Part shown: positions 33,312 through 43,045 of the stretch, in pieces | Layout: the number at the start of each line of letters is the position of its first letter | How positions within the stretch are numbered: position 1 is the first letter of the stretch | Assembly (NCBI GenBank): GCA_030656615.1 | Contig: JAUSOY010000028.1 | Coordinates: forward strand, 1-52,543 | Source: Bacteroidales bacterium | GTDB taxonomy: Bacteria; Bacteroidota; Bacteroidia; Bacteroidales; TTA-H9 | DNA length: 52,543 nucleotides | Direction of reading: 5' to 3' | Translations under genes and position numbers: made by a program | The notes under the pieces: generated by a model | The model's input: only the letters and a program-made list of their open reading frames with translations | Databases searched by the model: none | Told to the model about the DNA's origin: nothing

Positions 33312-33935
33312 CTATTTAATATATGACAAGCCTTCGAGTGCTGAAGCATCATCCGGTTTTATCACCAGTACCCGGTTAAAAAGGATTTGCGCTTCACGAA
33401 TTTTTCCGGATTTAAAATTGGTCCAGGCAAACATCAGAACAGAATCATAATCAAAAGGATACAGATTCACAACCTTTTCGAAATACTTGTAGGCACTTCC
33501 GTAATCATTACGGCCGTAATACAACAAACCCATACGATAATTGGTCAGCGAATGATTGGGGTCGGTTTTAAGAATTTCGAGATAAGTGGTTTTAACAAGA
33601 TCCCAGTTACCGAGGGCGGAAGCAGGAAGTGCAAGTCCAAGTTTTGCTTCAATACTAACTGGCATTAATTTTATAGATTTCTGATAGTATGCAATAGATT
33701 CTGTAAATAATCCACTCATATAAGTTAGCCAACCCAATCGAATATTAATCCAATAATTATCAGCCGAATAAACGCCTTTTACGGCATCAATGGCTTTGGA
33801 ATAATCGCCTGAATTTTCGTAGGTATAGGAAGTTTTAAAGGCAGCTAAAACAGCCTTGTTATCCTGTGCACAAATATTGATGGTCGTTACAAGCACTATG
33901 GCCGGAATTAAAATAAATTTCCTTAAAATGTCCAT
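33312..33935 (-). CDS. Periplasmic TPR-repeat protein
   Basis: The 207-residue protein has a signal peptide (cleavage near NICAQ) and four or five tetratricopeptide repeats, visible for example as FTESIAYYQKSIKLMP, ILKTDPNHSLTNYRMGLLYY and YKYFEKVVNLYP. TPRs are protein-binding scaffolds, so it probably assembles with an envelope partner. Its start overlaps the end of the barrel-like gene by 13 bases and it ends an apparent operon with the urea-transporter/M23 fusion. Function is not known. Confidence 0.75.
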   Translation of the reverse strand: MDILRKFILIPAIVLVTTINICAQDNKAVLAAFKTSYTYENSGDYSKAIDAVKGVYSADNYWINIRLGWLTYMSGLFTESIAYYQKSIKLMPVSIEAKLGLALPASALGNWDLVKTTYLEILKTDPNHSLTNYRMGLLYYGRNDYGSAYKYFEKVVNLYPFDYDSVLMFAWTNFKSGKIREAQILFNRVLVIKPDDASALEGLSYIK

Positions 33936-35242
33936 TTCAAACCTCCTGTTATTAGATATTTGTTATAAGAAAACGTTGAATCTTGAAAATTGTTTGCAAC
34001 AATAAACGTTGAATACAATTCTTTACATCTCCAGTTTGTAGCTGAAATATTCAATACTACATTTTTTCCGATGGTAAAATACATTCGGCCACTAACTTTA
34101 AAGTCGGTTTCTTCTCCCAGATTATAAACTATGGCTGCATTATCATGCGAAGAATTTCTTAATTGTCCACTCAGAATATCTGCACTCAACCATATAAATT
34201 TCCATACTTTACAGGACGCCTGTAGTCCATAAATCAATCGCAGGGAATCTTCAGAAAATGCAATGACGGAAGCGCCAAGACTATAGTTCAGATTTCCGGC
34301 AGGATACCAGGTAGAGTGTAAGCCCGCTTGTTTCTGATTTTTGTCATTTATCTTCGACATGGCCACGTTAAATCGATTAGTAAACAAGCCTTTATGCCAA
34401 ACCATTTCCGTTGAAATTGCCCAGTTTTTATAAACCTGATTGATGGGTTCAAAAATATAAACCCCTGATATTATATCAGGCTTTCTTGGAGTAAAATCGA
34501 CTGACAAATAATGGAATGCCGGCCGAAACTCAAGTGTTTTTGCCAGATAGATTCCTCCTGACAGGTAGATATCATTCTGAGTTAAAGGGTAATTTATTAT
34601 ACTATCGCGTAAATTATATCTAAAAATTTGTTGTTTATCAATATTAAAACGGGTAAAGCCCAACTGCAAATCCATCCAGGGCATCACATTGATTATTAAA
34701 TCACCCAAAATCATTTTCCCTCCGGTACTAAAATCTGTTGTGCCGTACTCCTTGGCTTCGCCATCCAAATCGGTTGCCGATGCTATTTGAGCCGCATTAT
34801 TAAAAAAAACACCCGTGGTTAAATCAAATTCCTGGATAAGATTTTCGCGAAAACCATACAAAGAATAGTTTTCCTTGCTTAGATTGGAAGCTGTTTTTCG
34901 TGCAAATCCCTTCATTCCCGCCCATTTCTGGCATAAAGACCTATGCGAAACAGCAAAAGGATCGGAAGATGAAAAAGATAGAGAATGGGCAAATTCATCA
35001 GCGGCTTTCCGGTAATTACCTTTTGCCTCCCAGGCGAGTCCCAAACGATTATGCAGATAGTAAAATGAAATGCCTTCTTTTTGTGCCTGCTTTCCAATCA
35101 ATATCAACGAATCCCATTTATTTTCAATATAAAGGCGATAGGTAATCTGGTCAACCCAGGCTGTCGACATGTTTTGCTGGGCCTGAGTCACGCCCATAAT
35201 TCCGAATAAAAACAGTAAGATTACAAGGGGCTTTTGTTTCAC
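33923..35242 (-). CDS. TPR plus outer-membrane-barrel-like protein, unknown function
   Basis: The 439-residue protein starts with GTG at 35242; an ATG overlapping it is in another frame and hits TGA at once. A signal peptide (cleavage near VTQAQ) is followed by a short helical, TPR-like region (about 30-110: LGLAWEAKGNYRKAADEFAHS) and about 300 residues of alternating polar/hydrophobic strands typical of an outer-membrane barrel, ending in the aromatic GGLKWTF. It overlaps the TPR gene by 13 bases and lies 26 bases after the urea-transporter/M23 gene. I do not recognise a named family. A channel or docking protein in the outer membrane is the simplest reading. Confidence 0.65.
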   Translation of the reverse strand: MKQKPLVILLFLFGIMGVTQAQQNMSTAWVDQITYRLYIENKWDSLILIGKQAQKEGISFYYLHNRLGLAWEAKGNYRKAADEFAHSLSFSSSDPFAVSHRSLCQKWAGMKGFARKTASNLSKENYSLYGFRENLIQEFDLTTGVFFNNAAQIASATDLDGEAKEYGTTDFSTGGKMILGDLIINVMPWMDLQLGFTRFNIDKQQIFRYNLRDSIINYPLTQNDIYLSGGIYLAKTLEFRPAFHYLSVDFTPRKPDIISGVYIFEPINQVYKNWAISTEMVWHKGLFTNRFNVAMSKINDKNQKQAGLHSTWYPAGNLNYSLGASVIAFSEDSLRLIYGLQASCKVWKFIWLSADILSGQLRNSSHDNAAIVYNLGEETDFKVSGRMYFTIGKNVVLNISATNWRCKELYSTFIVANNFQDSTFSYNKYLITGGLKWTF

Positions 35243-35268
35243 ATTAATTCAATTTGATGGTTCATGAA

Positions 35269-37485
35269 TTATTCATAATGAAGAAAACGAAATTTCAAAA
35301 TTTGCTTAGAATTATGTACTTCGAAATCGAAAATTTTGTCGTTTTGAATATGGGTTTTGAAACGAATCGATGAAAATTCTCTTTTTCCAATCAGATAACG
35401 CGCTTCAGAATCAAAGGTATATTCCTGCTCACTTAATCCTTCCTTCATTTGCGTATGCTTTACAGAATATTCTGATTTGAGAAAGATCACAAATGGTGCC
35501 AAAAAATCCTGTACAATTCTGAAAGCATTGCTAATATAGGATGTTAAAGGAAATTCATCCCTTACAATCATGTCTTTTTTGAATCCGAGACTCATTTTAT
35601 AGTTTCCGGTGAAGAAATAATACAGCGGGTAGTTTTTACGTCCTTCAAAGTTTGTAAACATAAACACATTCCCTTCTTGCCTGTACCATGCTTTGGAATT
35701 TGTTTCCTTCTCGTAAAAGTACATTAGGTTATACACATCGTTGCATACTTCCCAATTCGCCTCCTGAGGTGAGGCATCTTTTGATTCCCATTCAATTTTA
35801 ATTTGCTGGCCCGGCACAAAAGAATAGGCTCGCTTAAGACTCTCACGGGATTCTAAACCCAGAATCCTGTCGCCTTTTACCGGAACGCCGGCGGGTATCA
35901 AATTCACCCCACTATCCTCAAGGATAACATAGTCGGAAAGAGGATAAAAAACCGTTTTACTTCCGACGTATGGTGTTGACTGAACCTGAAAATGCAGATG
36001 AGGCACCGGTGAACGGCCAGAATTCCCGCACTGGGCCAGCACCTCACCGCTGCTAACTCTATCGCCGCGTTTCACTTTAATACTATCCTTTTTCAAATGA
36101 CACATCTTGGTATAAACATTATTATCGTGTTTGATAATAATGGTGTTACCCCAGTTGTTGGTATAGTCGGGCTCATTGATTTCGTTATCCCTAAGGCCAT
36201 TGGTAATCTCTTCCACCATACCAGCTGCAGGAGATAAGATTGGTTTTCCAAAACAATAATAATCACTTGCCGATGAACCGCTGCCACGGTAAGAGGAATT
36301 ATTCTCATCAAAGATTTCAAAATCCCAAGCCTGCGCCCATTCTCCTTTATGCGTAATTTCCCCTTCATGACCCTGAGTGACGATCCATTCACCCCAAAAA
36401 GGAAGGCTGAAAGAAATTTGATAACGGTGATGATACCTCCGCAATGAATTTTTATGATAGTACAGATTTTTTTCGGGCGAGTATTGCTGAAATATCACCT
36501 CAAGTGGTTTTTCCTTCGAGAGATGCCTGAATTTAATAACGTACATAAACAGCAGTACCACTAAATTGAAAGGAAGTGAATAAACCGATAGCTGATAGGC
36601 TGCCAGCAAAACAGAAGTACTAGTAATTAGTACAGAAATCAGTGGAGTAAGTAAAATAACCCAAAGGAAAGAATAGGATGAGGCTACCATAAAAAAGCCA
36701 CCAATAGCAATGGATGTAAGAATAAAATTGAAGCCGATATAACCATAACTAAGCTCTGAAATATCTGCTCCGATAAATTGATAAAAATAATATGCACAAG
36801 CAAAGCCGAATACCGAGAGAAGGAATCCAATCCTGGAATAAAGGAGCAAACCGATGGCCAGCAAAATTCCGGCAAATAGGTCAAATTGAAAAAATATAGC
36901 ACCCAAGGATTTAAAATACATTACAATGGCCTGAGGCCAATTAAGTGCACCAAACCACTCATAGCTTTTTACCATTTCTACGCCACCCAATTGATACATT
37001 TCATTCAGGCGATAAATACCTCGCTGGCTGATTTCAAGCTCTGTAAAACTACGCGTTGCTAAAACAAACACCCATAGAGCAAACAAAAATGGCAGGCTCA
37101 AATAAGAAAGTCCATATTTTCCTAAAACCCCTTCCATCATTATTGTAAGCAGCAGGGTAAAAAGGGATGCCATAAACAATATGGCAAAAAAAGCCATGGA
37201 TGGTTCGTAAAAAACGCCCAAGCCAAGTCCAACCAGCAATGCATTGAATCCGTATAATCCCTGCGCAATATTCTGGCGATTAAAACCAATCAGATAAGCC
37301 AGAGTATTACTAATAATAACGGCTAACAAACCACTTAATCCAGCCCAGAAATCAAAAAAACTGACCGCGATGATAATAACTGAAAATCCTTTGTCGAGGG
37401 AGAAGAATATTTGGGAATAACTGTTCAAGGTCGATTGCAGCACCAAATTTCTGGATGACTTATAAAACAGCTTTTCTATTATCAT
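35269..37485 (-). CDS. Urea-transporter-like membrane domain fused to M23 metallopeptidase
   Basis: The 738-residue protein joins two unlike parts. Residues 1 to about 330 carry roughly ten membrane segments with the internally repeated urea-transporter signature (GLYGFNALLVGLGLG and GYIGFNFILTSIAIGG). The next domain (about 375-510) is an M23/LytM peptidase with zinc ligands H379 and D388 (THKGEWAQAWDFEI) and H498 in the HLHF motif (H496-F499). Both zinc motifs are intact, so endopeptidase activity on peptidoglycan is plausible. The last 200 or so residues are beta-rich and unassigned. Similar fusions occur in other Bacteroidota, to my knowledge without a defined role. It is co-directed with a barrel-like and a TPR gene downstream. 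Confidence 0.8.
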   Translation of the reverse strand: MIIEKLFYKSSRNLVLQSTLNSYSQIFFSLDKGFSVIIIAVSFFDFWAGLSGLLAVIISNTLAYLIGFNRQNIAQGLYGFNALLVGLGLGVFYEPSMAFFAILFMASLFTLLLTIMMEGVLGKYGLSYLSLPFLFALWVFVLATRSFTELEISQRGIYRLNEMYQLGGVEMVKSYEWFGALNWPQAIVMYFKSLGAIFFQFDLFAGILLAIGLLLYSRIGFLLSVFGFACAYYFYQFIGADISELSYGYIGFNFILTSIAIGGFFMVASSYSFLWVILLTPLISVLITSTSVLLAAYQLSVYSLPFNLVVLLFMYVIKFRHLSKEKPLEVIFQQYSPEKNLYYHKNSLRRYHHRYQISFSLPFWGEWIVTQGHEGEITHKGEWAQAWDFEIFDENNSSYRGSGSSASDYYCFGKPILSPAAGMVEEITNGLRDNEINEPDYTNNWGNTIIIKHDNNVYTKMCHLKKDSIKVKRGDRVSSGEVLAQCGNSGRSPVPHLHFQVQSTPYVGSKTVFYPLSDYVILEDSGVNLIPAGVPVKGDRILGLESRESLKRAYSFVPGQQIKIEWESKDASPQEANWEVCNDVYNLMYFYEKETNSKAWYRQEGNVFMFTNFEGRKNYPLYYFFTGNYKMSLGFKKDMIVRDEFPLTSYISNAFRIVQDFLAPFVIFLKSEYSVKHTQMKEGLSEQEYTFDSEARYLIGKREFSSIRFKTHIQNDKIFDFEVHNSKQILKFRFLHYE

Positions 37486-37505
37486 TTTTCAGGGTTTTAC
37501 CAGTA

Positions 37506-38636
37506 TTATTTCATCGACAAATAATTCTTCAGACAAAGGAGGGCTTCATCGATTTCATTTTCAGGCCGGGCAATACTAAAGCGTACAAAGCGAGTACCAG
37601 TGGGTGAAAAATGTATGCCAGGCACAATGGCTAAGCGTACTTTTTCGTATAAATCAACAGCAAAGTTAAAACCATCATGATAGGTCGGTGGCAATTCGGC
37701 CCAGATAAAATAACCCCCTTGAACCGGATATACTTTAAAACCAAAATCTTTCAATGCAATAGAAACCAAGTTACTTGCCTTAATTATCCGCTGTCTGGTC
37801 TGAAAAAGGTAAGAATTAAATGCTTCCGTATTTCCCATAAAACGGGCGATGGCTTCCTGTAAAGGCGCTGGAGAGCATAGAGAAACATAATCATGCACCG
37901 AGTGAATGCCAGCCATTTCATCAGCAGGTGCTATCAGATAGCCAACCCTCCAACCGGTAATGGATAATGTTTTTGAAAAAGAACCCGTATAGAAAACCTT
38001 ATTGCTTTTGGATGCAAAAGGAAAATATGGTAATATGTCGTAATATAAATCTTTATAAACCATATCAATAATTAAATAGAAACCTAGTTCCTCCGCCATT
38101 TCGACAATAGCATCCATTTCCGCCTGACTAAAAATCTTCCCCAATGGGTTTCCGGGAGATGCCAAAAAAACCAATTTTATCTCGTTTTGGATAATCTGTT
38201 GCCTAAAAGCCTCCAAATCAATCTGACCATTTTCAGGGATTTCAAATCCATGGTAGGTATGCCCAAAAATTCTGGGCAGGTGAATAAAACTCTCGTAGGC
38301 AGGATTGAATGAAAGGGTTGCAAACTGTTTAAACTTTCTTGATAAATACAGATAGAGCAACGAAATAGCTTCTGTTGCACCATTGGTAATCATTAATTGT
38401 GATCGACCAATGCCATAGCTACTAAATCCGTCATGCAACACATCCAGTAGGGAGGCATTGCCAACCGCCGGGGGATACTGATGATAGGAATTCTGACGAA
38501 TTTCGGATAAACAATCGAGCAAGGCCTCCGGAGGAGGAAAGCCTGGTAATCCCTGAGCAAGGTTTAAACCTCCGGATTGCTTTACCTTATTGCTCATAAA
38601 TGCAATCAGAGATGTTTGGGGAATATTTGTATTCAT
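37506..38636 (-). CDS. PLP-dependent class I/II aminotransferase
   Basis: The 376-residue enzyme has the aspartate-aminotransferase fold. The N-terminal segment LNLAQGLPGFPPP, the NPLGKIFS-type loop SPGNPLGK, the PLP-Lys motif SFSKTLSITGWRVGY (K222) and the C-terminal carboxylate-binding Arg in FVRFSIARPENE are visible. It most resembles the methionine/kynurenine aminotransferase subgroup (YbdL-like). The gene sits between a histidine kinase gene (10 bases upstream) and the urea-transporter/M23 gene (20 bases downstream), although no metabolic link is obvious. Substrate is uncertain. Confidence 0.88.
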   Translation of the reverse strand: MNTNIPQTSLIAFMSNKVKQSGGLNLAQGLPGFPPPEALLDCLSEIRQNSYHQYPPAVGNASLLDVLHDGFSSYGIGRSQLMITNGATEAISLLYLYLSRKFKQFATLSFNPAYESFIHLPRIFGHTYHGFEIPENGQIDLEAFRQQIIQNEIKLVFLASPGNPLGKIFSQAEMDAIVEMAEELGFYLIIDMVYKDLYYDILPYFPFASKSNKVFYTGSFSKTLSITGWRVGYLIAPADEMAGIHSVHDYVSLCSPAPLQEAIARFMGNTEAFNSYLFQTRQRIIKASNLVSIALKDFGFKVYPVQGGYFIWAELPPTYHDGFNFAVDLYEKVRLAIVPGIHFSPTGTRFVRFSIARPENEIDEALLCLKNYLSMK

Positions 38637-38646
38637 AAAATTAATA

Positions 38647-40443
38647 TCAGGCTACCGGAAGTCTGACAATAAATGTACTGCCTTTACCCAGTTTCGATTT
38701 AACCTGGATGGATCCATTGTTACGTTCAACAAATTCATAAGATAGTATCAGTCCGAGCCCTGTTCCCTGTTCGCCTCCGGTACCGTCTACCGAGCGGGTT
38801 GATTCAATTTTAAAAAGGCTGTCGATGGTTTCCTCATCCATACCAATGCCTTCGTCTTTTACAACAATTTCAAGATTCCCGGCCTTATAATGACTTTCAA
38901 TATACACCGTTCCATCCTTCTCTGAAAATTTAATGGCATTCGACAACAAATTCCGGATAACGGTACTTAGCATATTGTAATCGGCATAGCAATAATACGG
39001 ACGATCCATTTTGTTTTTGATTTCAACCTGCTTGGCTTCTGCCTGATTTCTGAGTAAATCGATGTTTTCGTCGGCCATACGACTGATATTCACCTTTTCA
39101 GGATTATAGGTAATACGTCCGGTCTGAATTCTCGTCCATTCAAGAAGATTTAACACCAGTTGATATCCCTGTTTTGCCGATTGATAAATGAGTCGATGAA
39201 ATTTCTGAATTTTTTCTTCATCCATCACTTTGTAATCTTCCTTAAGTACTTGGGATAAACCGACCAAGCCATGGAAAGGATTTCTTAAATCATGGGCAAT
39301 GATGCTGAAAAATTTATCTTTTGAATTATTCAAATCGGTCAGCTTCTTTTCAGATTCGAGAAGTTGGTCGTGCTTGAGTCGTATAATACGATAACTTTCT
39401 CTGCTATATGCAATAAGAATAATTAGAAACATTAGCCCTAATGAAGAAAGAATGAAAATGATGCGAAAGTCGGAACGGTAACCTAAAACCGCGGAGTCCT
39501 TACCGTAACTTACGATATATGCCACCAATGAACCATCGGCACCCTTCAGCGGATAATAATGTGCCAGAATATCATTTTGATTAATCCGTAATGCCACCCC
39601 GAAAGTGTTTTTATCCATTAAATCACTTTCTATCGTTCGTTTCGAAAGCTTATTGAACTGAACAATATTTCTCGGAGAAACAAAACTGTGCCTGGTATCC
39701 AGCACCATTTTTTCAAGAGCGTGCCTTTCGTAAAAATACTCTTCACTTAAATCGCTGAAAATATAATAATCTAGCTTAAGAAAAGGTGTTTTCTTTATCA
39801 ATTGTTCTTTATTGATTAAGAACCTGAATTCGTATGGGAAAATGTCTTTTAATTCTTCACGCAGTCCTGCCCATCCAATGCCCAACTCCACACATCCCAA
39901 ATAACGTGTGCTATCAAACAATGGAAAAACACAACGATAACCAGCCGACGCAAGTCCAACTTCAAAACTGGAGGCTGCTTCCTGTTTCTGGTTAACATTC
40001 TGAATTAACGATCGTATATCACTGATGTCATCTCCATACAAAGATGGGTCACTGAATCGTAAAAATGCATGATTATCCGGAAGAAAGAAAGCAAGAAACT
40101 CAATATGTTCACGGTTCATTTCTATAAACGAATTTTGCAATAAGCCCAGTAAAGCCTTTCGAATCTCATCATTCTTCAATACATCACCTTCGGGAATTTG
40201 TTTTAGGAGGGTTTTAACATCCGGGCGGTTAACCCTGAGTTCGAATACCGTAGAAGCCAGTTTTTCGAATTGGTTGGTAACTGCGTTCAGACCAATCTTA
40301 AACTCCTGGGTTTTTTGACCGATATACTTTTTTTCATTTTGATTATAATTGACCGAAGCCAAATAATATGCCGTCAATTCAAGCAAAATAAAGACCAGCA
40401 AATAATATCTGTATTTAAACAAAAAAAATTTAAGGCCTTGCAT
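38647..40443 (-). CDS. Membrane histidine kinase with extracytoplasmic sensor
   Basis: The 598-residue protein has an N-terminal membrane helix (about 9-30), a large periplasmic sensor (about 35-325) of Cache-like appearance, a second helix (about 328-345), a short coiled linker and the kinase core: H384 in IAHDLRNPFHGL, N-box VIRNLLSNAIKFS, and G boxes VKDEGIGM and GTGLGLILSYEFVE. It is an orphan in this window: no response regulator gene adjoins it. It is the first gene of a tightly spaced minus-strand run, so its signal could govern the envelope genes downstream. That link is inferred from position only. Confidence 0.88.
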   Translation of the reverse strand: MQGLKFFLFKYRYYLLVFILLELTAYYLASVNYNQNEKKYIGQKTQEFKIGLNAVTNQFEKLASTVFELRVNRPDVKTLLKQIPEGDVLKNDEIRKALLGLLQNSFIEMNREHIEFLAFFLPDNHAFLRFSDPSLYGDDISDIRSLIQNVNQKQEAASSFEVGLASAGYRCVFPLFDSTRYLGCVELGIGWAGLREELKDIFPYEFRFLINKEQLIKKTPFLKLDYYIFSDLSEEYFYERHALEKMVLDTRHSFVSPRNIVQFNKLSKRTIESDLMDKNTFGVALRINQNDILAHYYPLKGADGSLVAYIVSYGKDSAVLGYRSDFRIIFILSSLGLMFLIILIAYSRESYRIIRLKHDQLLESEKKLTDLNNSKDKFFSIIAHDLRNPFHGLVGLSQVLKEDYKVMDEEKIQKFHRLIYQSAKQGYQLVLNLLEWTRIQTGRITYNPEKVNISRMADENIDLLRNQAEAKQVEIKNKMDRPYYCYADYNMLSTVIRNLLSNAIKFSEKDGTVYIESHYKAGNLEIVVKDEGIGMDEETIDSLFKIESTRSVDGTGGEQGTGLGLILSYEFVERNNGSIQVKSKLGKGSTFIVRLPVA

Positions 40444-40620
40444 TTTTATTTATTAGTTTTCAAGCATTTATGCATAAAACCTCCCGTTACCATTTTAGAA
40501 CATTCCTTACAAAACATTAGCAAGGTACATAAATATCGTGGTAATCAGAAACCTGATTAAAACTGATCAGAAAAATCAAAATTAAAAAACATCTTTGTTA
40601 TACCCAACAATGAAACGTCT

Positions 40621-41982
40621 TTATAAGTCAAATTGTGAAAGATGTTCCGGAATTCTCTCTGGTCCTATAACATTATCAATTTCTTCGGCCTGTCTAATCA
40701 GGTATGATTTACCATCGAGACCTACCATTACGATTGCTGGCCTGAGGGTTATAAACTGCATCCATTGAGTCATATTATAGGCACCAACCTGATGGATAAC
40801 AACTTTTTCACCTTTATTCAACAATGGCAGACTAATGTGTTCTCGTATCACATCAATATTCATACACAAAGGGCCATACAGGGTGGTTTCTTCGGCATGC
40901 TTCGTAAAATCCTGAGCCGGAATTATCTTATGGTCATACCAAAAGGACGTAAACAAACTATTTACCCCCACATCCAGTACCGTTATTCTTTTTCCGGTTG
41001 AGGTACGTTTATTGGCAATAACTGAACTTATTAAATACCCTGCATCGTCAATCAGTGCACGACCGGTTTCCAGAATCAGGAGAGGAAGGTTATCGGAAGG
41101 CAGTTCACTATTTAACAATGCGGTGCTGATAGCTTCTGCATATTCATCAAAACCAGGGTTGGAATCAATACCTGGTAAAAATGAGCCTTTTAATGTGTTT
41201 TGTGATGCAAATCCACCACCCAAATCAATATAGCGGATGGAATGATTATATTTTCTTTTCAACGACATCGCCAAATTTGCCAGTTTGCTTGCAGCAATAC
41301 CATATGCATTAGCCGAAAACATAAACGTTCCGATATGACAATGAAGGCCAACCAAATCCATTTTACCAGACCGCATTATTTTGTTCAGTATGTCTTGAGC
41401 CTGGCCGTTTTCGTAATTAAACCCAAACCTATCCCACATGGGATATACATTGGTATCCATATTTACACGAATAGCAACCCTGGGTTTTTCTTTCATACGG
41501 TCGCAGAGAGAAACAATGGTATAAAACTCCTCAGAATGGTCAATATGGATTAATGAACCATGAGCAATGGCCTTTTCCAGATCGGCTTCGGTTTTGTCGG
41601 GGCCGTTAAAAATTATTTTATCTCCGGGAACGCCATTACGCAATGCCTTTTCGTACTCAAAGCCCGATACTACTTCAGCCCAGCTTCCTTCCTGATGATA
41701 CGCACGACAAACGGCGCCATGATAATTGGTTTTGTACGACCAGGCAAACTGAACCCGCGGATACCTCGTTTCAAAAGCCTTTCTGGCGCTACGGAAAGTT
41801 TCTCTCAGTGTTTTTTCAGAAATCACAAACAATGGTGACCCATAATCCTTTACTAAAAAATCGATGGGTACTCCATCAATATCCTTAACCGGTTTAAAAT
41901 TCGTTTTTGCACCAAACTTCGTTGGCATTTCCGATTCAAGTTTTTTTATATGCGGCCGTTCGTATTTTAATTTTTGCGTCAT
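40621..41982 (-). CDS. Fold-III PLP decarboxylase, diaminopimelate-decarboxylase-like
   Basis: From the ATG at 41982 (a TTG lies two codons upstream) the protein has 453 residues. It resembles DAP/ornithine-type decarboxylases: PLP lysine K84 in AWSYKTNYHG, LVGLHCHIGT, the phosphate-binding RYIDLGGGFAS, LETGRALIDDAGY where LysA has EPGR, and C373 in YGPLCMNIDV, the cysteine given across the dimer. A N-terminal extension of about 35 residues is extra. The deviations at the substrate-binding positions suggest it is not the housekeeping LysA. It follows an ATP-grasp gene by 10 bases and a PqqD-like gene, so it may decarboxylate a carrier-linked or ligated amino acid, or epimerise one. Exact substrate is unknown. 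Confidence 0.8.
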   Translation of the reverse strand: MTQKLKYERPHIKKLESEMPTKFGAKTNFKPVKDIDGVPIDFLVKDYGSPLFVISEKTLRETFRSARKAFETRYPRVQFAWSYKTNYHGAVCRAYHQEGSWAEVVSGFEYEKALRNGVPGDKIIFNGPDKTEADLEKAIAHGSLIHIDHSEEFYTIVSLCDRMKEKPRVAIRVNMDTNVYPMWDRFGFNYENGQAQDILNKIMRSGKMDLVGLHCHIGTFMFSANAYGIAASKLANLAMSLKRKYNHSIRYIDLGGGFASQNTLKGSFLPGIDSNPGFDEYAEAISTALLNSELPSDNLPLLILETGRALIDDAGYLISSVIANKRTSTGKRITVLDVGVNSLFTSFWYDHKIIPAQDFTKHAEETTLYGPLCMNIDVIREHISLPLLNKGEKVVIHQVGAYNMTQWMQFITLRPAIVMVGLDGKSYLIRQAEEIDNVIGPERIPEHLSQFDL

Positions 41983-41992
41983 TTTCAATTAT

Positions 41993-43045
41993 TTAAAGTT
42001 CACCATGCATTGAAATTTGTTCAAAATCCTTGATATCAACAATCATATCCCATGCATAACGAATAAACATTTTCGCCGATTCATACGTTTTAAAAGGTTC
42101 CGGATTCATACCCATGGCAAGTTTTACTAGAGCCTCAGGGATGTTTTGGCCGGCACCTACCGATAAATAAATCCATGCAGGCATCCTTGGATTGATTTCG
42201 AGAAGATAAAAAACTCCGTTTTTATCCTTCATCAACTCAAGTTCAAAACCACCTCTCCAATGTGTGCTTGAAATAAAGTGCCTTGTAAGTTCCAGCATTT
42301 TATTATCTGCCACGGTAATTCCGCCCCAGGCTTTGCCTTTATCAGTGATGTATTGCTTACGCATGGGTATAGCAGCGATGGTATTTCCTTTTCCATCGCC
42401 AAGGCCGGTAACATTAAATTCCGTTCCCTGAATGTATTCTTGTATGATTATTGGTAAGCCCCATTTTGCACTAATTTTATCAAAATAAGAATACGCTTGT
42501 TCTGAATTATAAGCAATCCCTGCTTCATAAAACTTCCCTTTCACGACCAATGGATACGAATATTCATCTGCCAATGGAGCAATTCCTGACTTCTCAAAAA
42601 TAGCTTTGCTGCGTGGAACAATTATAGAATGTTTTTCGCCAAATTCGACCAGATTATGCTTATGTCTTTCATTGAATTGTTCTTCCGTTGGCAAAAAAGT
42701 GTGGATGCCCCAGATTTTAAGTTGATTTGAAAGACGAATAAATGAAAACAGCTCCGCATCGAAATTTGGAATTACCATGTCCAGCTTTTCTAGCTGATGA
42801 ATTTCATACAGGCGGGCCGACAAAGCATCCGCTCCTGCAGAAGGATAAGGTATCAGATAGGTTTTATCCACCAAATCGTGCATATATATTCCAGGTTCAA
42901 GGGTTTCATATGCAAGACCAATGATTCTTACTTCAAAAGACTCTGCATCCTTCAATGCCCTGATAACCGATACACCGGGACCGGGACTATCGATGGCATT
43001 CAAAGCCGTAACCGCTATGGTATATTTAGGTTTATTCGCCATCAT
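41993..43045 (-). CDS. ATP-grasp ligase, carbamoyl-phosphate-synthase-like
   Basis: The 350-residue protein has the ATP-grasp plan of the CPSase L-chain type: a pre-grasp Rossmann-like part (about 8-110), the ATP lid region (about 130-200: YPLVVKGKF, then IIIQEYIQGTEFNVTG) and the metal/ATP site FELELMKDKNGVFYLLEINPR cut short here as FYLLEINPRMPAW. ATP-grasp enzymes join a carboxylate to an amine or thiol through an acylphosphate. The closely packed PqqD-like and decarboxylase-like genes suggest that the carboxylate is an amino acid or a peptide end. The start overlaps the PqqD-like gene by 14 bases; ATG 43042 is an alternative. No near relative of known function is recognised. Confidence 0.82.
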   Translation of the reverse strand: MMANKPKYTIAVTALNAIDSPGPGVSVIRALKDAESFEVRIIGLAYETLEPGIYMHDLVDKTYLIPYPSAGADALSARLYEIHQLEKLDMVIPNFDAELFSFIRLSNQLKIWGIHTFLPTEEQFNERHKHNLVEFGEKHSIIVPRSKAIFEKSGIAPLADEYSYPLVVKGKFYEAGIAYNSEQAYSYFDKISAKWGLPIIIQEYIQGTEFNVTGLGDGKGNTIAAIPMRKQYITDKGKAWGGITVADNKMLELTRHFISSTHWRGGFELELMKDKNGVFYLLEINPRMPAWIYLSVGAGQNIPEALVKLAMGMNPEPFKTYESAKMFIRYAWDMIVDIKDFEQISMHGEL

